DNA of 64,000 nucleotides, from the NCBI RefSeq assembly GCF_014962245.1, contig NZ_CP063144.1, positions 734,582 through 798,581 of the forward strand, read 5' to 3'. This stretch comes from Thermosphaera aggregans (GTDB taxonomy: Archaea > Thermoproteota > Thermoprotei_A > Sulfolobales > Desulfurococcaceae). A program made the translations under genes and the position numbers. The notes beneath the pieces were generated by a model. It was given only the letters and a program-made list of their open reading frames with translations. It did no database searches and was not told where the DNA came from. Positions 43,126 to 51,210 of the stretch are shown piece after piece (the first letter of the stretch is position 1; every line of letters begins with the position of its first letter).

Positions 43126-44248
43126 AGTGGTCGTGGTTGGCGCGGGCGTCACAGGTGTTTTAACCTCGGCAGCACTGTTTGAGAAAGGGATACACAATAT
43201 AGTAGTGGTCGAGAAGAACTATCCGGGTTCAGGCGGGAGTTTCAGGTGTGCTACCGGTATTAGGGCAAGCTTTACAAGTAGGGAGCACATAGAGGTAATG
43301 AAGAGGGCTATAGAGCTCTGGCCAGTCATATCGGCTAAGTATGGTATAAAATATTCGCGAGACGGATACTTGTGGATTCTCACTAGGGAGCGTGATGTCG
43401 AGTTTTTCAAAAAAGTTGTCGAATTCCAAAACTCTAGAGGAGTCCCTACAAGAATGATAGGGCCCAGTCAGGTCCAAGAGCTTGTTCCCACCATGAGGAC
43501 TGATAAAATTATCGCGGCAGTCCACGACCCTATGGCCGGAAAAGCTAGTTGCTTCGAAGCAGTTTTGAACCCGTTAGCAGTTTTGAGAAAACAAGGTATT
43601 ACTATTCTCTCCAACACTCAAGCTAACAAGCTAATAGTAGAGAATAATGTTATCAAAGGGGTTTTGACGAGTAAAGGGATTATACATGCGGATCAAGTCC
43701 TTGTTGCCGCTGGCGGAGAGTCAAGGGATCTTTTGAAGACGATAGGGATTGATCTCCCAATTAGGAATCTCCCGAAACACGTAATGGTTTCTGAAACCTT
43801 CAAGCCACTTATTAAGCCTTTAATAATTGACTGGTCAACCTCCTCGTATATTCTCCAACTCCTACACGGCAACTTCTATATTGGTGCGGACATCCCCGAG
43901 GAATATGATGTTGAAGCATCTAACAGGTTGGAATTCCTACGGAAGGCGGCCAGGGTTTGGAGTACATATTTCCCGTGGCTGAGAGAAGTTTACATTTTAA
44001 GGTACTGGACAGGTTACTACGACATGACCCCTGACCACCACCCGATCATAGGGCCTATTAAGGAGGTTGAAGGATTGTATGTTGCGGCAGGCTTCAGCGG
44101 GCACGGTTTTATGATGGCTCCCGCTGTTGCCGAAGCCCTTGCCGAATACATGACCGGTGGGAAGCCCGTTGTGAGAGAGTTTGAAAACTTAAACTATGAA
44201 AGGTTCACTAAAGGAGAGGTCATTAAGGAGATTGCAGTGTTCGGCTAG
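43115..44248 (+). CDS. FAD-dependent amine dehydrogenase beta subunit (DadA/proline dehydrogenase type)
   Basis: About 377 aa, D-amino acid oxidase fold. VVVVGAGVTGVLTSAALFEKG is the N-terminal FAD site, GSGGSFRCATGIRASF the second contact, and GLYVAAGFSGHGFMMAPAVAEALA the C-terminal signature with the catalytic region. This is the likely substrate-oxidising subunit for proline, sarcosine or another secondary amine; which one is not readable. GTG 43115 with AGGTGG before it is preferred to GTG 43106. Ends by a four-base convergent overlap with moaE. Confidence 0.82.
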   Translation: MKAEVVVVGAGVTGVLTSAALFEKGIHNIVVVEKNYPGSGGSFRCATGIRASFTSREHIEVMKRAIELWPVISAKYGIKYSRDGYLWILTRERDVEFFKKVVEFQNSRGVPTRMIGPSQVQELVPTMRTDKIIAAVHDPMAGKASCFEAVLNPLAVLRKQGITILSNTQANKLIVENNVIKGVLTSKGIIHADQVLVAAGGESRDLLKTIGIDLPIRNLPKHVMVSETFKPLIKPLIIDWSTSSYILQLLHGNFYIGADIPEEYDVEASNRLEFLRKAARVWSTYFPWLREVYILRYWTGYYDMTPDHHPIIGPIKEVEGLYVAAGFSGHGFMMAPAVAEALAEYMTGGKPVVREFENLNYERFTKGEVIKEIAVFG

Positions 44249-44709
44249 CTTGTTTTTCTAGGTATCCTGGTTGAATCACCTATGATCCAGTAGTCTCCAT
44301 CGGATCGATGCTCTAGCTTGAAGACCGGTACTTCTTTTTTAACCCTCTCCAACGCTTCTGATAAGGCTGGCATAACGTTGACACGGCTTTTCCCAGCCAC
44401 AGCTATTATCAGAGTCGTCTCCCCGGGTTTCAGATCCCCTATTCTGTGATATATTAGTACTCCTTGGAGACCATATTTCTCGGCAATTTCATAAGCTATA
44501 TGATTCAAAGCTTTCTCAGCTACCTCCTTGATAGCTGAGTACTCTAGTGAAGTCACTGTTGAACCGTTGATCTCGCCTTTAACCAGCCCTATGAACAATC
44601 CAACGCCGCCTACGAGGTGGTCTGCGTCTTCCCTGACTAGATCGTTAATTATTGAATCTATGGAAATTGGTTCTCCCCTATCTAAAATTTTAACGTTTAC
44701 AAACACCAT
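44245..44709 (-). CDS. moaE: molybdopterin synthase catalytic subunit
   Basis: About 154 aa. GGVGLFIGLVKGEI is the conserved N-terminal region, VLIYHRIGDLKPGETTLIIAVAGKSR the central motif, and LERVKKEVPVFKLEH holds the catalytic lysines. With MoaD it converts cyclic pyranopterin phosphate to molybdopterin. ATG 44709 with AGGTGG before it is preferred to GTG 44718. Last gene of the Mo/W operon. Confidence 0.93.
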   Translation of the reverse strand: MVFVNVKILDRGEPISIDSIINDLVREDADHLVGGVGLFIGLVKGEINGSTVTSLEYSAIKEVAEKALNHIAYEIAEKYGLQGVLIYHRIGDLKPGETTLIIAVAGKSRVNVMPALSEALERVKKEVPVFKLEHRSDGDYWIIGDSTRIPRKTS

Positions 44710-44710
44710 T

Positions 44711-44941
44711 TTAGCCACCTGAAAAAGGAGGTGTTAGAATTACCTCGTCTCCATCTCTTAAAACCCTGTCGAGCCCTGCTTTCTCCTTGTTGACGAAAAC
44801 TATTGGGGTGACCCCCCTGTACTCTAACCCGCCAAGAAGCATTTCAATCAAGTCCTTAACGGTTGAATAATCATTTATCTCAACAACTCCATCCCTGATT
44901 ATCTCGCTGAAAAGGGAGTATGCTCTTACATTAACTTTCAT
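44711..44941 (-). CDS. moaD: molybdopterin synthase sulfur carrier subunit
   Basis: 76 aa ubiquitin-like protein ending in PPFSGG, the C-terminal diglycine that becomes a thiocarboxylate. VRAYSLFSEIIRDG and DEVILTPPFSGG are the family ends. Start ATG 44941 (GTG 44944 directly upstream). It lies between moaC and moaE and overlaps moaC by one base. Confidence 0.93.
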   Translation of the reverse strand: MKVNVRAYSLFSEIIRDGVVEINDYSTVKDLIEMLLGGLEYRGVTPIVFVNKEKAGLDRVLRDGDEVILTPPFSGG

Positions 44942-45393
44942 CACACATCACCCTGGGGGGTCTTGACTTTAGAAAGCACTCTTACATCAGTGATTACTGT
45001 TTCAGGATACTGGCCTTTCTCATCCTTCTCGTATTTTTTCACCATATCCCATATGTTTAGTAACGCCGCAGTCGCTCCTACTAAAGCCTCCATTTCCACC
45101 CCTGTTTTAGCTGTGGTTTTAACGGTCACGTAAACCCGGATTCCTTCTTCCTCAATATTGAAGTCTACCTTAACGTTGGAAATAGGTATGTTATGCGTTA
45201 ATGGAAGTAGCTCAGGGGTTTTCTTCACCCCAAGAATTGCCGAGACGGATGAAACATCGAGAACGTTTCCTTTCTCTATTTTCCCGCTTTTTATAAGTTC
45301 GATAGTGCTTTTCTTAAGCTTGATGAAGCCGGTTGCGACTGCCTCGCGCTGGGAATCCGGCTTTCCCGAAACATCCACCATGTGAACGCTCAT
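44941..45393 (-). CDS. moaC: cyclic pyranopterin monophosphate synthase
   Basis: 150 aa. HMVDVSGKPDSQREAVATG at the N-terminus, LLPLTHNIPISNVKV with the active-site region, and VTVKTTAKTGVEMEALVGA, all typical of MoaC. It turns 3',8-cyclo-GTP into cyclic pyranopterin phosphate. Start ATG 45393, ATGA overlap with moaA, its pathway partner. The usual HP-x-CH histidine motif appears as LTHNIP. Confidence 0.93.
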   Translation of the reverse strand: MSVHMVDVSGKPDSQREAVATGFIKLKKSTIELIKSGKIEKGNVLDVSSVSAILGVKKTPELLPLTHNIPISNVKVDFNIEEEGIRVYVTVKTTAKTGVEMEALVGATAALLNIWDMVKKYEKDEKGQYPETVITDVRVLSKVKTPQGDV

Positions 45394-46310
45394 GACCGGC
45401 CCCTCGTAAAATAGGGTTTTCGAATAGAGACAGCCTTCTTGATTTTTTCAACTACTCCATACTCATCTTTATTCTTTAATTCCTTACTAATATCGACGAA
45501 CGGTTCTTCCAGGAAGATACAGGTTTTAATCCAGCCCTCCGGGGTGAGCCTTAGCCTGGTGCATCTTGCACATAAATCGGGGTTTCCATAACCCTTTATC
45601 ACGTTGACTTTTATACCAGATGGCAGAGTGTAAATGGGTCTGTTTTGAAAGTTAGATATTGTTATATTGGAAGAGATCCTGTGTAGTTTTTCAATGATAG
45701 GGTCAAGGCTTGTTCTCTGCTCGAGATATACATGGTGCGGCGTTCCAAGAGGAATGAGTTCAATGACGTTGACGTCAACCCCTTTTGATGAGGCGTACTC
45801 GATTATTTTTTCAAATTCTCCAAGGTTTATCTTCATCGCGAGAAAGTTTAGTTTTACCTTTATACCGTGGTCTAATGCTTGTTCAATTCCCTCAAGGATT
45901 AGCTTGACGCTACCCCTTGTACGAGTAATAGCTTGGTAAACCTCATCGTTTAGTGAGTGAACGCTTACGTTAAGCCCGTCGAGGCCCGCATCAGCAAGCT
46001 TTCCAGCTAGGTTTTTCAAAAAATACCCGTTTGTTGTCAAGGACACCTCTTTGGAATATTCTCGAATCCCTTTTATTATATCCGGGGTATCCCTTCTGAG
46101 AAGAGGCTCTCCCCCAGTGATTTTAAAGTACACTATTCCGAGTTTACGGGACACGTATGCGAGATACCGGTAATCGTCAGGGGTTAGCACCTCCGCTCTA
46201 TCTAAACCAGTTAAACCCTCCCTATGGCAAAAAATACAGTTGTAGTTGCATCTCATCGTGACAACTATTCTGAAGCTGTCCACCTCTCTTCCAAAACCAT
46301 CCCTAAGCAT
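45390..46310 (-). CDS. moaA: GTP 3',8-cyclase (radical SAM)
   Basis: About 306 aa. TMRCNYNCIFCHREG gives the CxxxCxxC radical-SAM cluster, ITGGEPLLRRD the SAM-binding GGEP, and NPDLCARCTRLRLTPEGWIKTC the second [4Fe-4S] cluster that binds GTP. The C-terminus ends RKPYFTRGRS and does not show the usual glycine-glycine tail, which in other MoaA proteins helps catalysis. Start ATG 46310 with GGGTGG; overlaps the transporter ATPase by eight bases. Confidence 0.93.
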   Translation of the reverse strand: MLRDGFGREVDSFRIVVTMRCNYNCIFCHREGLTGLDRAEVLTPDDYRYLAYVSRKLGIVYFKITGGEPLLRRDTPDIIKGIREYSKEVSLTTNGYFLKNLAGKLADAGLDGLNVSVHSLNDEVYQAITRTRGSVKLILEGIEQALDHGIKVKLNFLAMKINLGEFEKIIEYASSKGVDVNVIELIPLGTPHHVYLEQRTSLDPIIEKLHRISSNITISNFQNRPIYTLPSGIKVNVIKGYGNPDLCARCTRLRLTPEGWIKTCIFLEEPFVDISKELKNKDEYGVVEKIKKAVSIRKPYFTRGRS

Positions 46311-47439
46311 TCCATCCACCCGGCGCTCGTTTTTCTATTATCGAAACCGAATTCTCGGGGAGTATGAGAGTTAGACAATTCCCGGAAACCATGCTACGCA
46401 GTTTTTCCCATTCTCTCCGAAGTAGGTTTACTCGAACCTTTGATGAATCGATTTCCAATAGAAGTGTGACGTGATCGAATCTCTCAATTACCTCTAATAA
46501 ATTACCTTTCAAGGAGTTTACTTCAACGCTTTCACTACATCCGGGTGTTAACTTCGAGACAACGGGCGGGAATACGATATTCACTAGGCTTCCCTCAGCT
46601 AGTTTATTCCCTACGCTACCGCTAGTTGCTAAGACAGTCGACTTCCCTATTTCGACAAGATACTTGCCAGGTTTCATGATTTGTATAATTCTTCCCTCTA
46701 GAACGTTAAATCCCAGGGACTTCGCTAAGTACTCATTACTTATGGTTTCTTCCGAAAGGAAGGGAGAGTCATAAGTGAGCTTCCTACCGTTTAATACGAG
46801 TACTCTATCGTGAAACCAAAATGCGTCTTCAACATCGTGGGTTGCTATAATGGTTGTAATCTTCCATGAAGCTAGAAGCTTTTTCAACTCGTAGCGTATC
46901 ACGGGTTTGCTCGCTGGGTCGATAGAGGAGAACGGCTCGTCGAGTAGGAGGAGCTTGGGCTCAGCCACGAGGGCTCTGGCCAGCGCTACTTTCTGCTTTA
47001 ACCCGTTGCTGAGCGCTGGCGGCTTCATATTAGAATATCTCTCCAAGCTCATGAACTCTAGAATATCTCTAACTTTTTTCTCCTTCTCATGCCTGCTGAA
47101 AGGCTTCTTGGCAAGACCAAGCATTACGTTTTCCCACACGGTTAAGTGGTCGAGGAGGGCGTAGTCTGATGGCACGTACCCTATTTTCCTCAAATGAGGT
47201 GGAGCGTTAACAACTATACGTCCATCGCTTCTCCTGGTTTCGAAAACAGTGTTGTCATCAATGAGTATCCTACCTTTAAATGGGGTTATCAACCCCGCAA
47301 TGGCTTTAATTAGGGTGGTTTTCCCCGAGGCGTTAGGCCCCATTAAGACAGCGACCTCCCCCCTTCTCAATTGAAAAGAGATATCCTCGATGATTGGAAC
47401 GTTATTGAAGACTACTGTTAACTCCTCTACTGTAAGCGT
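46303..47439 (-). CDS. molybdate/tungstate ABC transporter ATP-binding protein, unusual start
   Basis: About 355-378 aa. Walker A GPNASGKTT, signature LSNGLKQKVALARAL, Walker B LLLLDEPFSSIDP, switch IATHDVEDAFW, then a regulatory C-terminal domain of about 130 residues, as in ModC/WtpC. The first normal start codon is TTG 47370, but the same frame codes for a good N-terminal beta strand upstream (LTVEELTVVFNNVPIIEDIS), needed for the fold. Back to the permease stop (TGA 47446-47448, same frame) there is no ATG, GTG or TTG. GGAGAGGTGA precedes an ACG at 47439, which I take as the most likely start. Confidence 0.82.
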   Translation of the reverse strand, partial: TLTVEELTVVFNNVPIIEDISFQLRRGEVAVLMGPNASGKTTLIKAIAGLITPFKGRILIDDNTVFETRRSDGRIVVNAPPHLRKIGYVPSDYALLDHLTVWENVMLGLAKKPFSRHEKEKKVRDILEFMSLERYSNMKPPALSNGLKQKVALARALVAEPKLLLLDEPFSSIDPASKPVIRYELKKLLASWKITTIIATHDVEDAFWFHDRVLVLNGRKLTYDSPFLSEETISNEYLAKSLGFNVLEGRIIQIMKPGKYLVEIGKSTVLATSGSVGNKLAEGSLVNIVFPPVVSKLTPGCSESVEVNSLKGNLLEVIERFDHVTLLLEIDSSKVRVNLLRREWEKLRSMVSGNCLTLILPENSVSIIEKRAPGGWNA

Positions 47440-47445
47440 TGAAGC

Positions 47446-48216
47446 TCACCTCTCCAGTATGCTGGTTAAGAACAGGATTAAGTAAGCTATGAGTACATAG
47501 CTGGATAAGGCATAAGCCAGTAGCACGATGTCTCCATATTGATTTATAAAATATAGTGCTATTGGAAGCGTAACAGTCCTCCCTCTGATCCCTCCCCCGA
47601 GAATTAGGGAGGCTCCGAAGTCTCCGAAGGCTCGTGCGAAAACGAGGAGCGCTCCCGACACAACTTGGGGTTTTAAAGAAGGGAGAAAAATCCTGTACAA
47701 TGCTTCTAATCTCCCGTATCCAAGAGTTCTAGCAACTTCCTCCAGGGATGGCGGTATCGTCTTGAAGAGTGCAGTGAAATATATCAACGCGATTGGGAAG
47801 GCGAGAAAGCTCTGTGCTAACACGATCCCCTTGAAATCGTTCACGATTTCAAAGGAGTCGTTGAGCGTTCTCCCGAGGGGGTTTTTCACAAGGAAGATTA
47901 GTAGTATTAAACCGCTGGCTGATGGGGAAAGGATGTAGGGTATACTTAGGAGTGCCCTCAAAGCATGCTTTCCCTTCAAATTCTGCCGTGAGAACCAGTA
48001 AGACACTGGAATGCTGAGCATCAACACTACCAGCGTTGTTATTAACGATGTTTCAACCGAGAGTATTGTGGAATCCCTAACCTCCTTAAACAGTTCAGGA
48101 TTAGACGGGAGGCTTGAAATCGACAAGTAAAACACTGTTGCCAAAACTATTAATTCAAATGCTATTATGAATCCTACTACCAGGCTTAGAGGAGTCAACT
48201 CACCCACGAGCCCCAC
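47446..48216 (-). CDS. molybdate/tungstate ABC transporter permease
   Basis: 256 aa, about five or six membrane segments, ModB/WtpB family. EVARTLGYGRLEALYRIFLPSLKP is the EAA loop that docks the ATPase, and AFGDFGASLILGG follows as in molybdate permeases. Start GTG 48216; GTG 48207 behind GGTGGGG is an alternative. It overlaps the binding-protein gene by 17 bases and ends with a TGA in frame with the ATPase. Confidence 0.88.
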   Translation of the reverse strand: MGLVGELTPLSLVVGFIIAFELIVLATVFYLSISSLPSNPELFKEVRDSTILSVETSLITTLVVLMLSIPVSYWFSRQNLKGKHALRALLSIPYILSPSASGLILLIFLVKNPLGRTLNDSFEIVNDFKGIVLAQSFLAFPIALIYFTALFKTIPPSLEEVARTLGYGRLEALYRIFLPSLKPQVVSGALLVFARAFGDFGASLILGGGIRGRTVTLPIALYFINQYGDIVLLAYALSSYVLIAYLILFLTSILER

Positions 48217-49072
48217 CCATGTAGCATGCTGGCGGAATGGGCCATTGAAAATCAGTGTAAGGGGTAATATTCTTTAAATCCTCGATTGCCTGAAAATACC
48301 CCAGTTTACGCATTTCACTGTCCATCCTTGCTTTTTCAAGTATTGTTTTTAAAACTCTTTCTGCTAACTCTGGGTTTTTACTGGTTTTTAAAACACCTAT
48401 TAATTGACAATCGATCCCAGGTATTTCAGTAGGGTCGAGCCAGACAATATCTGTCTCGCCGGGATACCAGTAGTAGATGAAATGGTAAGCTATGGCAACA
48501 TCTACAAGACCAAGTGAAACCTGCTTCGCAACCTGGGTGGCATCTGCCAGGATGATCAAGCGATCCTTGACGGCTTCGTAAACTCCATTATACTTTAACA
48601 GGTTCACGGCCATTTTACCGGAGGGGGCAGTTTCCGGGTCTGCAATCGCGATCTTGACTTCTTTTGCGACGAGGTCTTGGAGGCGGGTGATATTGGAAGG
48701 GTTGCCTTTAGGGACTATAAGTGCTGGAATGGAGTAGGAGACTAAGAACACCTTGTCACCGTAAACTAACCCTTCCTCCAGCATGGCTCTCATGTACTCG
48801 GAGTCAGCGGAGCCGAAAACGTCTCCCTCTCCTGAAAGCCTAATCCTGGTTATAAGCGAACCTGTTGGTTGAACATACACGGTGATCTTGTAAGCCGAGG
48901 AGTCGGAGTTGAACTGGTCTATGTAGGGTTGCAAAGGCTTGTAAAGTGAAGGAGGCAGTAGGAACAGTATTTCCTCAGGTTTCCCGACTGGTGCCAAGCT
49001 AGGGTATATTATAATGTACGCGATGAGAATTAAAGTGATCAGGCTTAAAAACAAGTAAGCGCGAAACGCCAC
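48200..49072 (-). CDS. molybdate/tungstate-binding protein (ModA/WtpA family)
   Basis: 290 aa. N-terminal hydrophobic segment (about 5-25, AYLFLSLITLILIAYIIIYP) acts as signal or anchor. Ligand-binding fold: VYVQPTGSLITRIRLSGEGDVFGSADSEYM, IAIADPETAPSGKMAVNLL and VDVAIAYHFIYY are ModA-family blocks. It catches oxyanion outside the cell. Metal preference (Mo or W) cannot be told; hyperthermophiles often use W. Start GTG 49072 behind GGAGGGTAGC. Confidence 0.85.
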   Translation of the reverse strand: MAFRAYLFLSLITLILIAYIIIYPSLAPVGKPEEILFLLPPSLYKPLQPYIDQFNSDSSAYKITVYVQPTGSLITRIRLSGEGDVFGSADSEYMRAMLEEGLVYGDKVFLVSYSIPALIVPKGNPSNITRLQDLVAKEVKIAIADPETAPSGKMAVNLLKYNGVYEAVKDRLIILADATQVAKQVSLGLVDVAIAYHFIYYWYPGETDIVWLDPTEIPGIDCQLIGVLKTSKNPELAERVLKTILEKARMDSEMRKLGYFQAIEDLKNITPYTDFQWPIPPACYMGGARG

Positions 49073-49085
49073 GCTACCCTCCCTC

Positions 49086-50081
49086 TTAGAGCTTCATTTT
49101 CTCCAAGAAGTATTTAGAAATCCCGCCTTCCCCCAGTTCCGCAATATACTCCCTCGAGGGCTCCGTGTTTGACACTATCCATGGTAGAATAACGTCGAGT
49201 ACGTTGTACTCTGGAAAGTGAATGATCCCGCTGGAAACACCTAAGATTGCCTTATCGTTTTTATAGGCGAGCATGGACATGGTTGTGGGCTTTATTGGTA
49301 TTCCGTAGAAGACTACCCTATCAGCTACCCTAGCTATAGCTAAGGGAGTTTTATCGGTGGGGTCAACGCTCATACCGCCTGAAACAACCACCACATCCGC
49401 TACTTCGACAGCTTCCAGAATATTACGAACAATCTCATCCTCATCGTCACGGGACTGGGCGTAAAACACGACTGAACAATCAAAACGCTTAAGCTTTGCT
49501 TCAATAATGGGTCCTGCGAGATCCTTCTTCAACCCGTCAATTATTTCATTTCCTGTGACAATGATTCCAGCCTTCTTAGACACTGCTGGCTTAACTGAAA
49601 CTATAGGAGTTTCCATCTTCACGTCTTCCAAGAGCTTATTGAACGAGCTCCTGCTTATCTTCAATGGGACCATGTCAATAATACCTATTAAGCTGTTTTC
49701 GCGGACGAATGAACCTGTTTTCAGAGTTATCAATAAAAATATGCCTGTTGAGTTTACCTTCATCAAGCCTGCGCGATTGATTCTTACTAATCCCTTACTT
49801 CTTGCAAGTAGGAATGCTTTTCCCTCGCTTTTTAAAACAACCTCGACGTTTTCACCAGCAATGTATTTTCCAAACTCAACAACCGCTACATCCTCCCACA
49901 GCCAATCCGTATCCTCCTCTTCAACGAAAACGTAATAGTGACCGTGTTGCTTCATGAGCTCAACATGTTCTTCCTTAATAACCTCCCCCTTCTTCAAAAT
50001 TGGACCTTTAAACTCCGGGGTTACAGCAGAATAGTCGTGAGCCGCCCTCAACCCTACTGAGTCCTCAATTATTTTCAACAT
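49086..50081 (-). CDS. molybdopterin-binding protein (MoeA/CinA-like MPT domain)
   Basis: 331 aa. The C-terminal part has the MPT-binding fold: GIIVTGNEIIDG, DVVVVSGGMSVDPTDKTPLAIA (GGxSxxxxD/T type) and a late SSGIIHFPEYNVLD. The N-terminal 160 residues (LRAAHDYSAVTPEFKGPILKKGEVI) resemble the MoeA-linked domain with a sandwich fold. It may insert metal into or hold molybdopterin. Start ATG 50081 with AGGAG. First gene of the Mo/W operon, behind a long inverted repeat. Confidence 0.82.
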   Translation of the reverse strand: MLKIIEDSVGLRAAHDYSAVTPEFKGPILKKGEVIKEEHVELMKQHGHYYVFVEEEDTDWLWEDVAVVEFGKYIAGENVEVVLKSEGKAFLLARSKGLVRINRAGLMKVNSTGIFLLITLKTGSFVRENSLIGIIDMVPLKISRSSFNKLLEDVKMETPIVSVKPAVSKKAGIIVTGNEIIDGLKKDLAGPIIEAKLKRFDCSVVFYAQSRDDEDEIVRNILEAVEVADVVVVSGGMSVDPTDKTPLAIARVADRVVFYGIPIKPTTMSMLAYKNDKAILGVSSGIIHFPEYNVLDVILPWIVSNTEPSREYIAELGEGGISKYFLEKMKL

Positions 50082-50104
50082 GACTAGCTCCTACTATGTA
50101 AAAT

Positions 50105-50166
50105 GATGGAATTGACAATATAAAAGTGTATTTAGCGAATTGTTAAATACTTTTATTGTCATTCAT
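50105..50166. promoter_or_regulatory. long imperfect inverted repeat upstream of the Mo/W operon
   Basis: The right arm, read on the minus strand, is GACAATAAAAGTATTTA (50144-50160). The left arm (50114-50134) is the same with two 2-base insertions. Flanking GATG and AAT bases also match. The space between the arms is 9 bases. TTTTATATTG on the minus strand within it is a good TATA box for the operon. The core AAAGTATTT recurs in the tandem repeat at 51110-51155. It may be an operator; an attenuator or terminator for the upstream gene at 50172 is an alternative. Confidence 0.5.
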
Positions 50167-50171
50167 CAAAT

Positions 50172-51080
50172 TTACGGCAGTTCTCTCAAACCCCAAAGCC
50201 TGGCCTGTATTTCAGCATCGTAAAGCAAAACCGTTATTTTTTCGAAATCTTTCCCACTCCCTCTATACTCTACGCCTTCAATTCGCCCTTTGAAACCAAC
50301 GGGGATTCCAGACGGTTTTATAAATAAGAAGAGTTCAGCCCTCCCGTCAAGCGTTTTCAAGGTCAGGATTGACAACTTATACTCCTGAATCTTTTTCAGG
50401 TTAGAATCTATTATTTCATTAATGCTGTGGACGCTCCATATAGGTTTCAATGTCACTGTAGTTATAAGCTCAGCCTTCATGATCGCCATGGCAAGTGTGA
50501 ATTCATCGTAGAGTTTATTGATTTCGAACTTTTCCTCTATGCTTACCGGGGTCGGCGGGCTTGCTGGCTTGTCTGAGACAGCTTCGGCGGGAGGTGGTGG
50601 AGGCGGGGGAGGCACTGCCTTCTTCTCCGGGACAACCGGTTTTTGCTCAATAGGCTTCTCTTTGGGGGTCTTTACGATATACTCTCTGAGTTCATCTAGG
50701 ATTGGCGTGAAGAATTTATCGCATATGTCTCTGGAGACTCCTTTGCACACAACTTTAATGCTGGTGTGGACCGCGTAGAACACTTGAAGGATCTTGCAGT
50801 TTACTGTGAAATCCATGTCTTCCGAGACTCCCTCGATAACTACTGTATCATCCCTTGCCTTCCTAGATTTTACCTTCAGAACCAGCTTTTTGCTGGAAAT
50901 CGCCGAGGGCTTGTAAACCCACTGGACCTCCACATCGCTACCGCCACCGGAGGTCTTTAAAATTTTGTAAAAACTGAACAGTGCCTCCAAGTTCAGTAGG
51001 GCATTTTCGACTTCTTCTTTAGAAACCGGCAGTATCAATAGTTTCTCATATTCTTTCGTATACTGTTTCGTTTGTGACAA
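50172..51080 (-). CDS. unknown two-domain protein with proline-rich linker
   Basis: 302 aa, not recognised. An N-terminal domain (about 8-140, KEYEKLLILPVSKEEVENAL) has a pattern a little like SRPBCC/CoxG folds. A linker with eight prolines in a row and alanine/proline runs (about 152-180) joins it to a C-terminal domain with ISILTLKTLDGRAELFLF-like strands ending WGLRELP. No membrane segment. Start TTG 51080 behind GGTGATTTTGAT. Lies between the Mo/W operon and the tandem repeat. A CoxG-like link to molybdoenzymes is a guess. Confidence 0.6.
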   Translation of the reverse strand: MSQTKQYTKEYEKLLILPVSKEEVENALLNLEALFSFYKILKTSGGGSDVEVQWVYKPSAISSKKLVLKVKSRKARDDTVVIEGVSEDMDFTVNCKILQVFYAVHTSIKVVCKGVSRDICDKFFTPILDELREYIVKTPKEKPIEQKPVVPEKKAVPPPPPPPPAEAVSDKPASPPTPVSIEEKFEINKLYDEFTLAMAIMKAELITTVTLKPIWSVHSINEIIDSNLKKIQEYKLSILTLKTLDGRAELFLFIKPSGIPVGFKGRIEGVEYRGSGKDFEKITVLLYDAEIQARLWGLRELP

Positions 51081-51109
51081 ATCAAAATCACCACTATTAA
51101 GATCATTTT

Positions 51110-51155
51110 AATTTTACATAAAAAGTATTTGTTAATTTTACATATAAAGTATTTG
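51110..51155. repeat. tandem 22-bp direct repeats (period 24)
   Basis: Two 22-base units, 51110-51131 and 51134-51155, identical except at position 13 (A or T). Each begins AATTTTACAT and ends AAGTATTTG. Two bases separate them. They lie between the divergent genes at 50172 and 51223 and share AAAGTATTT with the inverted repeat at 50105-50166. Probably tandem binding sites for the HTH protein encoded next door. Confidence 0.55.
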
Positions 51156-51210
51156 CCTGAAACTTAAATATTCGATACTCGTTTACAACGCTCTCCAATA
51201 ACAATGTTTA

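Noticed and set aside
50105-50166. Inverted repeat read as a Rho-independent terminator
   Set aside because: Arms are AT-rich with weak pairing and insertions, there is no clear T-run with a GC stem, and a TATA box lies inside it. An operator is a better fit, though termination of the upstream gene is not excluded.
50518-50778. Glycine-rich plus-strand frame that could look like a repeat protein
   Set aside because: It is the reverse of the proline-rich linker codons of the gene at 50172; no separate gene.
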